A DNA stretch of 21,619 bases from Lachnospiraceae bacterium (GTDB lineage Bacteria > Bacillota > Clostridia > Lachnospirales > Lachnospiraceae). Below are positions 8,094 to 14,862 of this stretch, piece by piece; the stretch's first letter is position 1; the number at the start of each line of letters is the position of its first letter. Under the pieces are notes generated by a model. The model was not told the DNA's origin, made no database searches, and was given only the letters and a program-made list of their open reading frames with translations. The position numbers and the translations under genes were made by a program. The stretch spans positions 1 through 21,619 of the forward strand of contig JAJQIE010000082.1 of the NCBI GenBank assembly GCA_021199395.1, given 5' to 3'.

Positions 8094-8345
8094 TGCTGAA
8101 GGAGGGTCCAACAAATTACGTACCGGATGATTCCCGTTTGTATCCAGCTTGCTCAGATAGCCCATCGCCTGTATCTTTGCAAGAAGCTCAGGCAGGTCGC
8201 GGCGGAGCAGGGGTTCCCCGCCCACGACCAGTTCTCCATTGTGGCAGAATGGGCGGCGTAAATCTCAGCCGCCCAAAAATATCGTGCAGGCGATCCTGCC
8301 CGGATAGTCTAAAAGTGTCAGCTATTGTAAGCCCTGAATGTGCAT
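8085..8345 (-). pseudogene. Broken anaerobic ribonucleotide reductase activating protein (NrdG-type radical SAM)
   Basis: Reading the minus strand from ATG at 8345 gives MHIQGLQ-stop-LTLLDYPGRIACTIF, then GG-stop-DLRRPFCHNGELV, then VGGEPLLRRDLPELLAKI and LDTNGNHPVRNLL. This is the order of the NrdG2-type activase: LTLLDYPG start, CxxxCxxC cluster loop, GGEP motif and DTNG. The Lys before LTLLDYPG is now TAG. The first cluster cysteine is TGA and the second is Arg. About 30-40 residues between CHN...ELV and GGEP are missing, and everything after NLL is gone. A GCAGGA ribosome site still precedes the ATG. The gene is clearly dead. Confidence 0.75.
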
Positions 8346-8380
8346 AATCCTGCGTCACCTCGCGCGCTGTTTTGTAAAAG

Positions 8381-8499
8381 AAAACGACGTGAGTCGTTTT
8401 ACTTTGCGCCGGACACGAGGCTGCGTAAGCAACCCTTTCTTGCGCGTCCGTGTGCATCATTTACAGTGAATGATAAAAGAATTTTGTCGTTCACTGTAA
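8381..8499. repeat. Hairpin-rich intergenic stretch downstream of argG
   Basis: Two clear inverted repeats: AAAACGAC-gtga-GTCGTTTT (8381-8400) and a perfect 10-bp stem TTACAGTGAA/TTCACTGTAA (8461-8470 with 8490-8499, 19-base loop). They lie between the argG stop and the dead nrdG-like start on the minus strand. Neither has a run of T on the argG side, so a terminator role is not shown. I see no gene in 8346-8526. Confidence 0.5.
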
Positions 8500-8526
8500 G
8501 CTTCCAACAGGGTCTGACAGCAGGAA

Positions 8527-9750
8527 TTATTTTTTGTTTTCCCGCTCCGCCTTTTTCAACGCGCGAACTTTCAGCGGCAGGCCGAACAGGGTAATAAACC
8601 CGCTTGCGTCATGGTGGTCGTACAGGTCGCCGATCGTGAACGAAGCGAGGGATTCGTTGTACAGAGAGTACGGTGAGGTCGTGCCAGCCTTGATGATGTT
8701 GCCCTTGTAAAGACGGAATTTCACTTCGCCGGTCACATTCTGCTGCGTCACATCGACAAACGCCTGGATGGCTTCACGAAGCGGAGTAAACCACTTTCCC
8801 TCATAAACGACCTGCGCGAACTGACTGCCGAGCTTTTTCTTTGTCTCCAGCGTCTCGCGGTCAAGAATGAGTTCTTCGAGCTGCTCATGCGCGGCCATCA
8901 GGATGGTGCCTCCGGGAGTCTCATAGACGCCGCGGGATTTCATGCCGACCACGCGGTTCTCTACGATATCTACGATACCAATACCGTGCTTGCCGCCCAG
9001 CGCGTTCAGCTCTGTGATAATCTCAGAAACCTTCATTTCTTTGCCGTTCAAAGTCTTTGGAATACCGGCTTCAAAGGTCATGGTCACAGACTCGCCCTGT
9101 TCAGGAGCCTTTTCCGGCGTCACGCCGAGTACCAGCATATGGTCGTAATTCGGCTCGTTTGCCGGGTCCTCCAGCTCCAGTCCTTCATGGCTGATGTGCC
9201 AGAGATTCCGGTCGCGGCTGTAGCTTGAATCCACGGCAAACGGAAGATGAATACCGTGCTTTTCACAGTACGCGATCTCATCTTCACGGGACTGCATCGT
9301 CCACACATCTGTCATTCTCCACGGAGCAATGATTTTGATGTCCGGGGCAAGCGCCTTGATAGCGAGCTCGAAACGGATCTGGTCGTTTCCTTTGCCGGTC
9401 GCGCCGTGGCAGATTGCCACCGCGTTTTCCTTGCGGGCGATTTCCACCAGCTTTTTTGCGATGACCGGACGCGCCATTGAGGTGCCGAGCAGATATTTGT
9501 GCTCATATACCGCACCGGCTTTTACGCATGGCATCACAAAATCGTCGCAGAATTCGTCAACAATGTTTTCTATATATAGTTTAGACGCGCCGGAGAGCTT
9601 TGCGCGCTCGTCCAGACCGTCCAGCTCATTTCCCTGCCCGACGTCTACACAGCAGCAGACGACGTCATAATCAAAATTTTCTTTCAGCCACGGGATAATC
9701 GCGGTGGTGTCAAGTCCGCCGGAATACGCGAGAACTACCTTTTCTTTCAT
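8527..9750 (-). CDS. argG: Argininosuccinate synthase
   Basis: The product is 407 residues. It condenses citrulline and aspartate with ATP to argininosuccinate, the penultimate step of arginine synthesis. The PP-loop AYSGGLDTT is at residues 8-16. Further signatures are [20 protein letters not shown] and [13 protein letters not shown]. The start at 9750 ([12 protein letters not shown]) has GGAGGA just upstream; the open frame extends further but lacks support. No argH or other arginine gene is next to it. It has its own promoter at 9800-9828. Confidence 0.97.
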   Translation of the reverse strand: MKEKVVLAYSGGLDTTAIIPWLKENFDYDVVCCCVDVGQGNELDGLDERAKLSGASKLYIENIVDEFCDDFVMPCVKAGAVYEHKYLLGTSMARPVIAKKLVEIARKENAVAICHGATGKGNDQIRFELAIKALAPDIKIIAPWRMTDVWTMQSREDEIAYCEKHGIHLPFAVDSSYSRDRNLWHISHEGLELEDPANEPNYDHMLVLGVTPEKAPEQGESVTMTFEAGIPKTLNGKEMKVSEIITELNALGGKHGIGIVDIVENRVVGMKSRGVYETPGGTILMAAHEQLEELILDRETLETKKKLGSQFAQVVYEGKWFTPLREAIQAFVDVTQQNVTGEVKFRLYKGNIIKAGTTSPYSLYNESLASFTIGDLYDHHDASGFITLFGLPLKVRALKKAERENKK

Positions 9751-9799
9751 AAAATCTTCCTCCTCTGAATTTTCAGTACACAGTTTACAGCCATTAACC

Positions 9800-9828
9800 A
9801 ATATATAGCAATCGGCGCGAAGTTGCAA
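9800..9828 (-). promoter_or_regulatory. Promoter for argG
   Basis: On the minus strand, TTGCAA (9828-9823), a 17-base spacer, and TATATT (9805-9800). The leader to the argG start is about 45 bases, too short for a T-box or riboswitch. No arginine operator could be assigned. Confidence 0.6.
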
Positions 9829-9855
9829 GCAGAAAAGTGATAAAGTGCAAAGGGC

Positions 9856-10995
9856 TCAACTGAATTTATTGTATCTGGCGGTGACCTTTGCTTTTGAACT
9901 GATGGTGACTTTCGCCTTGTAAACGGTATCGCCGGATGTCGCGCTGTCATTTACCTCATAATATTTATAACCATTTGAGCCTTTGAAGGTACCTCCTGTG
10001 ATCCTGATCGTACCGCCCCAGGCTTTAAACAGGATACCATTGTCTGTCATGGTGAAGGTACCGCCGGATACTGTGACCTGAGCGCCGGTATTGCATGTGA
10101 TGGAGTCAAAGGCGGAGGTAAACCTGCCGCCGGTTACGGTAAGCACAGAGCCCGAACCCTGGCAGAACAGCGCATGTCCGTAGCTTTTGTTTGTATTTTT
10201 AAATGTACCGCCGCTGATTTTCATGGTTGCACTATACATGTTATTGACGATGTAACCACTGTCAGATGTAAACGTGCCATCCGTAATGGTGCAGGAAGCA
10301 GATTCACTGTTGTCGACACAGGTACTGGAAGCGGAGAATGTCCCTCCTTTTATGGTCAGCCTTCCTTTTTTGGTGGAATTGGCGATACAGAAGCCCTCGC
10401 TGCTGAATTTACCGCCGCTGAGGACCAGCTTGCCTTTATTTTCAAGCAAATTTGCGGTCGTGGAGAATGTCCCCCCTTTGATGGTCATTGTACCGCTGTT
10501 TGAGATCAGGTACGTGGTGGTATAATCTGTGGATGTGCGCTTAATTGTGCCTTTTTTTACAGTCATCGTCCCCTGATTGATGATATTTCCCTGATACGTG
10601 CCGCCATTGATTGTCAGCGTGCCGTTCTTTGCTACCTTGATTGCCTTTGTATCGGTGTTTTTGATCTTTCCGTTCGTGATCGTGACAGTGCCTTTCTTCA
10701 GATAGAAGCAGGCGTTCTTTTTAAACGTGAGCGTTTTTCCGTTCAGATCCAGTGTAAAGGCGGTCTTAGCGGAGCGGTTGACTGTGATCGTAGAGGTACA
10801 GGTAACGTTCGTTTTCAGCACGATCGTTTCCCCGGCGTTCACAGCAGAGATCGCTTTCTCCAAAGAGGTGAAATTCTTTTTTCCGATTGTCGCGACTGTT
10901 TTGGACGAGGCGGCAGAGACAGGTATCGCCAGAAGAGCGACAGCAAAAAGACACAGTACCGCCAGAGCAAAGAATTTTTTGAGATTCTGTTTCAT
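9856..10995 (-). CDS. Secreted beta-helix repeat protein of unknown function
   Basis: The product is 379 residues. A signal peptide is clear (basic MKQNLKK, hydrophobic core, IPVSAA cleavage region near residue 28). The rest is built from short repeats of the type GTxTIxGGTF, GKLVLSGGKF and ARVTVSGGTF, the pattern of right-handed parallel beta-helices (pectate-lyase-like fold). No catalytic signature, cell-wall anchor or transmembrane tail is visible, so it is probably released or loosely surface-associated. The start has GGGAGGA upstream, and a promoter lies at 11041-11069. Possible roles are surface adhesion or polysaccharide binding; neither is shown. Confidence 0.85.
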   Translation of the reverse strand: MKQNLKKFFALAVLCLFAVALLAIPVSAASSKTVATIGKKNFTSLEKAISAVNAGETIVLKTNVTCTSTITVNRSAKTAFTLDLNGKTLTFKKNACFYLKKGTVTITNGKIKNTDTKAIKVAKNGTLTINGGTYQGNIINQGTMTVKKGTIKRTSTDYTTTYLISNSGTMTIKGGTFSTTANLLENKGKLVLSGGKFSSEGFCIANSTKKGRLTIKGGTFSASSTCVDNSESASCTITDGTFTSDSGYIVNNMYSATMKISGGTFKNTNKSYGHALFCQGSGSVLTVTGGRFTSAFDSITCNTGAQVTVSGGTFTMTDNGILFKAWGGTIRITGGTFKGSNGYKYYEVNDSATSGDTVYKAKVTISSKAKVTARYNKFS

Positions 10996-11040
10996 AGCTT
11001 GTTCCTCCCTGTATTTTCAGATGATTTTTCAGATAATTTT

Positions 11041-11069
11041 ATTGTGGCGGTTTTTCACGCAAAAGTCAA
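11041..11069 (-). promoter_or_regulatory. Promoter for the secreted beta-helix gene
   Basis: On the minus strand, TTGACT (11069-11064), a 17-base spacer, and CACAAT (11046-11041). It is 45-75 bases before the ATG at 10995, with GGGAGGA in between. Confidence 0.6.
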
Positions 11070-11178
11070 GGAAAAGATGGGAAAGCGCGATTGAAAAAAC
11101 TGTTTGAGAATTTTGGAAAAGAATGTTGAAAACAGTATTTTCAAAAAGTTTATTGATTTTATTTCCTGAACATTTTTG

Positions 11179-11663
11179 ATGCAAATTCTTCCTCGTCCTT
11201 ATAAACGGTTGACAGGCACATTTCTATTTCTCCTTTTTACTACAAATCATGATTCAATCTATCCGGCTGCTGAATTGTTTGAGCAGATGGCTGCTGTCGA
11301 GCGAAACGGAAAAATTCCTTCCGCGATGGTTCCACATTGCCTGAAATGCGGCGCACTCATGCAGATTCACGGAGCAATTGAACGCAGCTTCATACCGAAT
11401 CATGAGGAAAAACAACGGTTAGAAGATTTTCTTGCAAAATATCACAGCAGGAATCTTGTTATTCTGAAACTTGGCATTGGGGCAAGGAATCAACTGATCG
11501 AAGATCCGCGGATGCGGCAGACTGCCAATGAACCAAATGCGACCTGTATAACCCTCAATCCTGGCGATATATATCACTCAGGGATATTCAGAATAAATCC
11601 TATGGGCTGGACGGATATCTCAGTGATATTATGGGAAAGTTAAGGAATTTATGTGAAGAATAG
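11179..11663 (+). pseudogene. Sir2-family NAD-dependent deacylase remnant, deleted and frameshifted
   Basis: The open part (ATG 11179 to TAA 11643) resembles the back half of bacterial Sir2-like proteins: FTTN, then YPAAELFEQM, KIPSAMVPHCLKCGALM (one CxxC of the zinc site), a LVILKLGIGARN segment and ANEPNATCITLN. The N-terminal NAD-binding motifs are absent, and a block including the first zinc CxxC appears deleted between TTN and YPAAEL. Near 11565 the reading frame shifts: the alternative frame continues YISLRDIQNKSYGLDGYLSD and ends at TAG 11663, matching the family end better than the open frame. I regard it as non-functional. The exact Sir2 class is uncertain. Confidence 0.65.
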
Positions 11664-11768
11664 ATATGGCGACAACAATAGCGTTATTTCAATTCATATT
11701 TTTCTTGAACTTTTCCAAGCTATTTTATGAAGAAAATCAAGGACACTGGAATTTTAAATTCAAGCGTT

Positions 11769-11797
11769 TTCACAAAACAGACAGAATGATTTATAAT
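11769..11797 (+). promoter_or_regulatory. Promoter upstream of the antitoxin-like gene
   Basis: TTCACA (11769-11774), a 17-base spacer, and TATAAT (11792-11797). It leads through the hairpin leader at 11803-11917 into the gene at 11962. Confidence 0.6.
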
Positions 11798-11802
11798 ATA
11801 AA

Positions 11803-11917
11803 CTTCGAGATTCTCACTGCTTGCAGCAGAGGATCTCGAAGCTCAACGAGCAGCTATGCTGCGAGTATAATATGACTTGTCAAAAGAAAAGTGCGCATGC
11901 GGACTTTTCTTGATAGA
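11803..11917 (+). repeat. Leader hairpins, including a relative of the yicC-leader repeat
   Basis: CTTCGAGAT/ATCTCGAAG pair across 11803-11841. GCAGC-tat-GCTGC follows. Then 11864-11917 closely matches 2075-2128 from the yicC promoter: TATAAT, GAC and the hairpin AAGAAAAGT/ACTTTTCTT (11884-11892 with 11903-11911) around GCGCATGCGG instead of GCGCTTGCGG. The shared piece is about 54 bases. No good -35 box precedes the second TATAAT here. Confidence 0.7.
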
Positions 11918-11961
11918 TACATTAAAAGCGGAGAAATAACTTTTGGGGAAGGGGGTTCCAT

Positions 11962-12204
11962 ATGAGTACAATAGAAGCAACTTTGTCTATGATGGAAGTA
12001 ATGCCGGAAGATGCAAGAATTAAGGTGATGGAATATGCTCAGAAGCTTTTTACATCCAGAAAACCTGCCAGTCCATTTGTTTCGCTGAAAACAGAACAGA
12101 TTCTGTCGGATCTTGATAAAGCGCATGAGCAGATTGAGGAAGGAAAAGGAGTTTCGGCTGATGCTGCTATGGCAGAACTGGGGAGGCGGCATGGATTCAT
12201 TTAA
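11962..12204 (+). CDS. Antitoxin-like small protein (orphaned)
   Basis: The product is 80 residues. It starts MSTIEATLSMMEVMPED, is helical and charged, and ends ILSDLDKAHEQIEEGKG...MAELGRRHGFI. This style is common in antitoxins of ParE/RelE-type modules. Its stop overlaps ATG 12191, where a typical ParE/RelE-like start (MDSFNVIMAPQA) begins and then breaks off. The gene arrangement supports antitoxin better than the sequence alone. A GGGGAAGGGGG ribosome site precedes it. With the toxin lost it may act only as a DNA-binding repressor or an anti-addiction relic. Confidence 0.6.
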   Translation: MSTIEATLSMMEVMPEDARIKVMEYAQKLFTSRKPASPFVSLKTEQILSDLDKAHEQIEEGKGVSADAAMAELGRRHGFI

Positions 12205-12319
12205 TGTGATTATGGCACCACAAGCAGTAGCTTTTTCTCTCATGCTTGCGGTCGAAAATCCTATGCCAGTCTTTGTCGGGGAGGAAGTGCAGCCGGAAAA
12301 CTTAACTGAAACAGAGTAG
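12191..12319 (+). pseudogene. Toxin start fused to a substrate-binding-protein remnant
   Basis: This 42-residue frame overlaps the antitoxin stop by 14 bases, as expected for a toxin partner. The first ~12 codons (MDSFNVIMAPQA) look like a ParE/RelE toxin. From about 12218 the frame switches to VAFSLMLAVENP, which matches the signal-peptide region of the substrate-binding-protein remnant at 20526. The toxin was therefore cut by recombination with that repeated segment. The chimera has no expected activity. Confidence 0.55.
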
Positions 12320-12683
12320 GAATTCACCGCCGTCACCTTAAATGAGGTGACCCATTCGATCTTCTACGCGCCGCAGTATGTGACGATTGAGCTTGGCTAT
12401 TTTGAGGAGGAGGGCATTGACCTGACGGTCGTGACGGGTTTCGATGCGGATAAGGCGATGACTGCGCTGATTTCCGGTGAGGCGGATATCGGGTTTATGG
12501 GAGCGGAATCCTCGATTTTATACCTACAGCGGCGGCGCAACGGACGCGCAGGTCAATTTTGCGCAGCTTACCCAGCGCACCGGGAATTTTGTGGTCGCCA
12601 GAGAGGATACTGATGATTTTAAGTGGTGTGATTTGATTGGAAAAGACGTTTTGGGCGGATGCGCCGTGGCGTACATATATTAA
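12218..12683 (+). pseudogene. Substrate-binding protein remnant, copy A
   Basis: This copy is paralogous to the truncated gene at 16745-17275. It carries the decayed signal region, a TAG stop at 12317-12319, then TLNEVTHSIFYAPQYVTIEL, the FEEEGIDLTVVTGF and ISGEADIGFMG segments typical of SsuA/NMT1-type periplasmic binding proteins. One extra T near 12517 shifts the frame to TYSGGATDAQVNFAQLTQRT, GKDVLGG and a stop. It ends at the same point as copy B and runs into the same hairpin repeat. The intact parent would bind a small organic molecule for an ABC importer; no permease or ATPase genes are nearby. Confidence 0.75.
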
Positions 12684-12930
12684 TATAAATTATGAGAAGA
12701 AAACCGCTTCTCATAATACTCCAGAATCTAGCGATTCTGTCGTTAACTTATCGAGTGAAAACCCGCAAGCGCGTTTCTACGCTCCGCTTCGGTCGGCGAA
12801 TATCCCGCATAAAATGCGGGATGCCTCCCGGCGAGGGCTAAACGGACATCCACTGGATGCCCAGTGCCCTTCCGATAAGTTAAATTATGAGACAATCGTA
12901 ATTTTGTGCAACTGGGTGGAAAGGATGGAA
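12684..12930 (+). repeat. Composite hairpin repeat attached to copy A (long form)
   Basis: Homologous to 17276-17428. Shared parts: TATGAGAAG/CTTCTCATA (12691-12699 with 12707-12715), AGAATC-tagc-GATTCT (12723-12738), and a large outer stem AACTTATCG/CGATAAGTT (12745-12753 with 12873-12881). This copy has about 90 extra bases inside the outer stem. They hold ATCCCGCAT-aaa-ATGCGGGAT (12802-12822) and CACTGG-atgc-CCAGTG (12851-12866). The repeat ends with an AAAGGATGG stretch that could serve as a ribosome site. Confidence 0.75.
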
Positions 12931-12934
12931 CAAA

Positions 12935-13045
12935 ATGAACGATTTGAAACAGAGGATTCATGACGACAGCAACGGCCTGGACTTCGTGCTTGTTGTAGCG
13001 GAAAGAGTAAATGACAACAAGAGGAAATTCTTCCTTCTGTTATGA
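12935..13045 (+). CDS. Possible 36-residue peptide or gene stub
   Basis: ATG 12935 follows AAAGGATGG at a plausible distance and opens 36 codons starting MNDLKQRIHDDSNGLDFVLV. The beginning is protein-like, and I have a weak impression of the start of a TnpV-type clostridial transposon protein, but the rest does not continue that family. It may be a truncated gene. The sequence diverges from copy B exactly here. Confidence 0.25.
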   Translation: MNDLKQRIHDDSNGLDFVLVVAERVNDNKRKFFLLL

Positions 13046-13115
13046 AGTGACGATTCGAACTGATACATTTCAAAAGGTGACATTCAAGAGACTGCAGGAA
13101 AATTTTAAATTCCTG

Positions 13116-13144
13116 TTGACATTTGCATTGATATCTTCTAAACT
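13116..13144 (+). promoter_or_regulatory. Promoter upstream of the HipA-type module
   Basis: A perfect TTGACA (13116-13121), a 17-base spacer, and TAAACT (13139-13144). An inverted repeat CAGGAA/TTCCTG (13095-13100 with 13110-13115) abuts the -35 box and could be an operator. The first sizeable gene downstream starts at 13501, so the leader is about 350 bases and holds the repeats at 13225-13356. Confidence 0.6.
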
Positions 13145-13224
13145 AAATTTTGTGATAGGCCATTCCTATCTTATAAAAGTTCCATACTTCTTTTTTAGGA
13201 GGTTATGTACTTTTGTAAAAAGCG

Positions 13225-13283
13225 GTGAGTCCTACCGTTAAGTGGAGCCGATAAAATCAGTGAGTCCTACTGTGAGTGGAATC
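13225..13283 (+). repeat. Imperfect 35-bp tandem duplication
   Basis: GTGAGTCCTAC starts at 13225 and again at 13260. Each is followed by an AGTGGA-type ending (AGTGGAGCC and AGTGGAATC). Just upstream, AGGAGG and an ATG at 13205 open only seven codons (MYFCKKR), which end inside the first unit. I see no protein similarity. Confidence 0.5.
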
Positions 13284-13288
13284 TTTTT

Positions 13289-13356
13289 AACAGGCTGCGT
13301 AAGAAACGCAGCCTGTTTCAGTCCCGACCTTTCGCGAAGCGAACTTAAATGGTCGG
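13289..13356 (+). repeat. Two adjacent dispersed-repeat hairpins
   Basis: The first is AACAGGCTGCGT/ACGCAGCCTGTT (13289-13300 with 13306-13317, loop AAGAA), nearly identical to 15826-15850. The second has outer arms CCGACC/GGTCGG (13324-13329 with 13351-13356) enclosing TTCGC-GAA-GCGAA and TTAAAT. Its inner part matches the TCGCGAAGCGA...TTAAAT core of the yicC-leader repeats, although the outer arms differ completely. No T-run follows, so terminator function is doubtful. Confidence 0.65.
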
Positions 13357-13500
13357 AACAGGCAGCTTCTGGTAAAAAGACAATTTCATTTAGAGCTGAC
13401 TAAGGAAGCGGGCATTTTAGTCTGTCAGTAGATTAAAGCTGGAGGGCGATGCATATCCCTTGTTTGAATGATTGAGAATTTTGAGGATGGTGATCTGATT

Positions 13501-13848
13501 ATGGAATATTATGCATTTACAGTGATGAACAAAGACCGAAAGATAACGGATGTTGAGATCAGGAACAACAAGGTCAACGTAATCAAATATTCCATGCAGA
13601 TGGATGAGCAGCCGTTTTATGGTGGCCCTGTTGATCTGGAGAGGGTTTATCTGTTTCTGGAAAGCCGCTGCATGGATCGCAACAGAGATTGTCTGGACGA
13701 ATATCTTGACTGGCTTGGCCTGGACGAATACAACCCATATAAGATAGTAAAAAAGACGCATGGGGTAATGTGGGAGGATTTCTTCTGGCTGAGATTTCCC
13801 GGAGAAGATATTACATGGAAGGATGTGAGAATCCGTGGAGCTGACTGA
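13501..13848 (+). CDS. HipA-module partner protein (N-terminal-domain-like)
   Basis: The product is 115 residues from ATG 13501 (MEYYAFTVMNKDRKITDVE); GAGGATGG is 10 bases upstream. An alternative ATG at 13468 lacks a well-spaced site. The C-terminal part has FLESRCMDRNRD, LGLDEYNPYKIVKKTHG, WEDFFWLRF and GEDITWKDV. That order recalls the short partner or N-terminal segment of split HipA-like systems, where a residue block ending in a D-x-x-W motif precedes the kinase. The kinase gene overlaps its 3' end by 14 bases, so the two products are likely made together and interact. The precise family is not certain. Confidence 0.6.
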   Translation: MEYYAFTVMNKDRKITDVEIRNNKVNVIKYSMQMDEQPFYGGPVDLERVYLFLESRCMDRNRDCLDEYLDWLGLDEYNPYKIVKKTHGVMWEDFFWLRFPGEDITWKDVRIRGAD

Positions 13849-14632
13849 TTATACGATTGGGAAAGAATATGAAAGAAGCATAGGTTTTTCCAGTATCGGT
13901 GTGCAGACGAAATATTATAAAGATGGATATTGGTATAAAAAGAACAGCTGCGGATATGAAGGAACAGCGGAAAAAGTGTGCAGTGATGTTCTTGGCTTTA
14001 CAAATATTCGGGATTATGTTCCGTATGAAACCTGTCGTATTAACGGAATTTCCGGATGCCGGAGCAAAAATTTTCTGAATCCGGAACAGGAGACTTTTAC
14101 GTCCTTTGCTGCAGCTTATCGTTTTGCCTACGGCGCTGACCTGACTAATAAAATATATACCTGTCAGGAACCTCGGGATCGTATCCAATTCGTGGTTGAT
14201 TTTATCTACGGGTTTGCGGGACTGGATTGTACGGAATATTTGCGCACACTGTTAAGCTTCGATATGCTTGTCCTAAATATTGACCGGCATTTTCATAATA
14301 TGGGATTGATTAAGTCTGAAGCAGGTTATCGGTTTGCCCCAATTTTTGACAATGGAGCAGCATTGCTTAGCAATATGACTGTTTTTCCGCCGGATGAACT
14401 CATAGAGGATAATATTGAAGCTGCTGTCAGTAAGCCGTTTTGCGGGAGTTTTGAACGGCAGGCACTGGTTCTGGGGACAAACATAGAGATTGATTATACA
14501 GGGCTTATGGCTTATATTGAGACGATCCCACATACCAGGGCAAGGGAAGTGCTTTGCTTACAGGTAAAACGATACAGGAAGTTTTTCCCTGAAATGAAAG
14601 ATATTCCTTATATCAAGCGGAATCCGGAATGA
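13835..14632 (+). CDS. HipA-like serine/threonine kinase domain protein
   Basis: The product is 265 residues with a GTG start inside the gene before. Kinase features are in the HipA order: WYKKNSCGYEGTAEKV near residues 33-48 (candidate ATP-binding lysine and glutamate), LVLNIDRHFHNMG at 145-157 (catalytic D150 and N155), and FAPIFDNGAALL at 167-178 (metal-binding D172). HipA toxins phosphorylate targets such as glutamyl-tRNA synthetase and induce growth arrest. This protein is short and lacks the usual N-terminal HipA domain, which the upstream gene may provide. No HipB-type helix-turn-helix partner is visible. All catalytic residues appear intact. Confidence 0.8.
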   Translation: MELTDYTIGKEYERSIGFSSIGVQTKYYKDGYWYKKNSCGYEGTAEKVCSDVLGFTNIRDYVPYETCRINGISGCRSKNFLNPEQETFTSFAAAYRFAYGADLTNKIYTCQEPRDRIQFVVDFIYGFAGLDCTEYLRTLLSFDMLVLNIDRHFHNMGLIKSEAGYRFAPIFDNGAALLSNMTVFPPDELIEDNIEAAVSKPFCGSFERQALVLGTNIEIDYTGLMAYIETIPHTRAREVLCLQVKRYRKFFPEMKDIPYIKRNPE

Positions 14633-14862
14633 GAGAATGGATTGCTCTTGCTTTTTCAGTCATTGATATCTTCTTCTTTCTGTTGTGTCGGCAATAGTTG
14701 CATCGAACATTACTTTAATCCCTCAGGGTCAAATTCTCCGCAGCTTGCTGCGGGGGCGTTCATAGTTGCGGGTTTTATCAAGAAAAAATATTGGGATGAC
14801 AATCTCAGAAGAGTAGTAATAATTTATCACTGCTTTACCAGGGTGATGCGAATATCAGCATA

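Noticed and set aside
8188-8460. 90-codon minus-strand frame overlapping the NrdG-like remnant
   Set aside because: It reads the decayed gene in the wrong frame. The conserved motifs appear only in the frame starting at 8345.
9775-9828. N-terminal extension of argG
   Set aside because: The promoter -10 box lies inside the extension, and the conserved start [12 protein letters not shown] with GGAGGA is at 9750.
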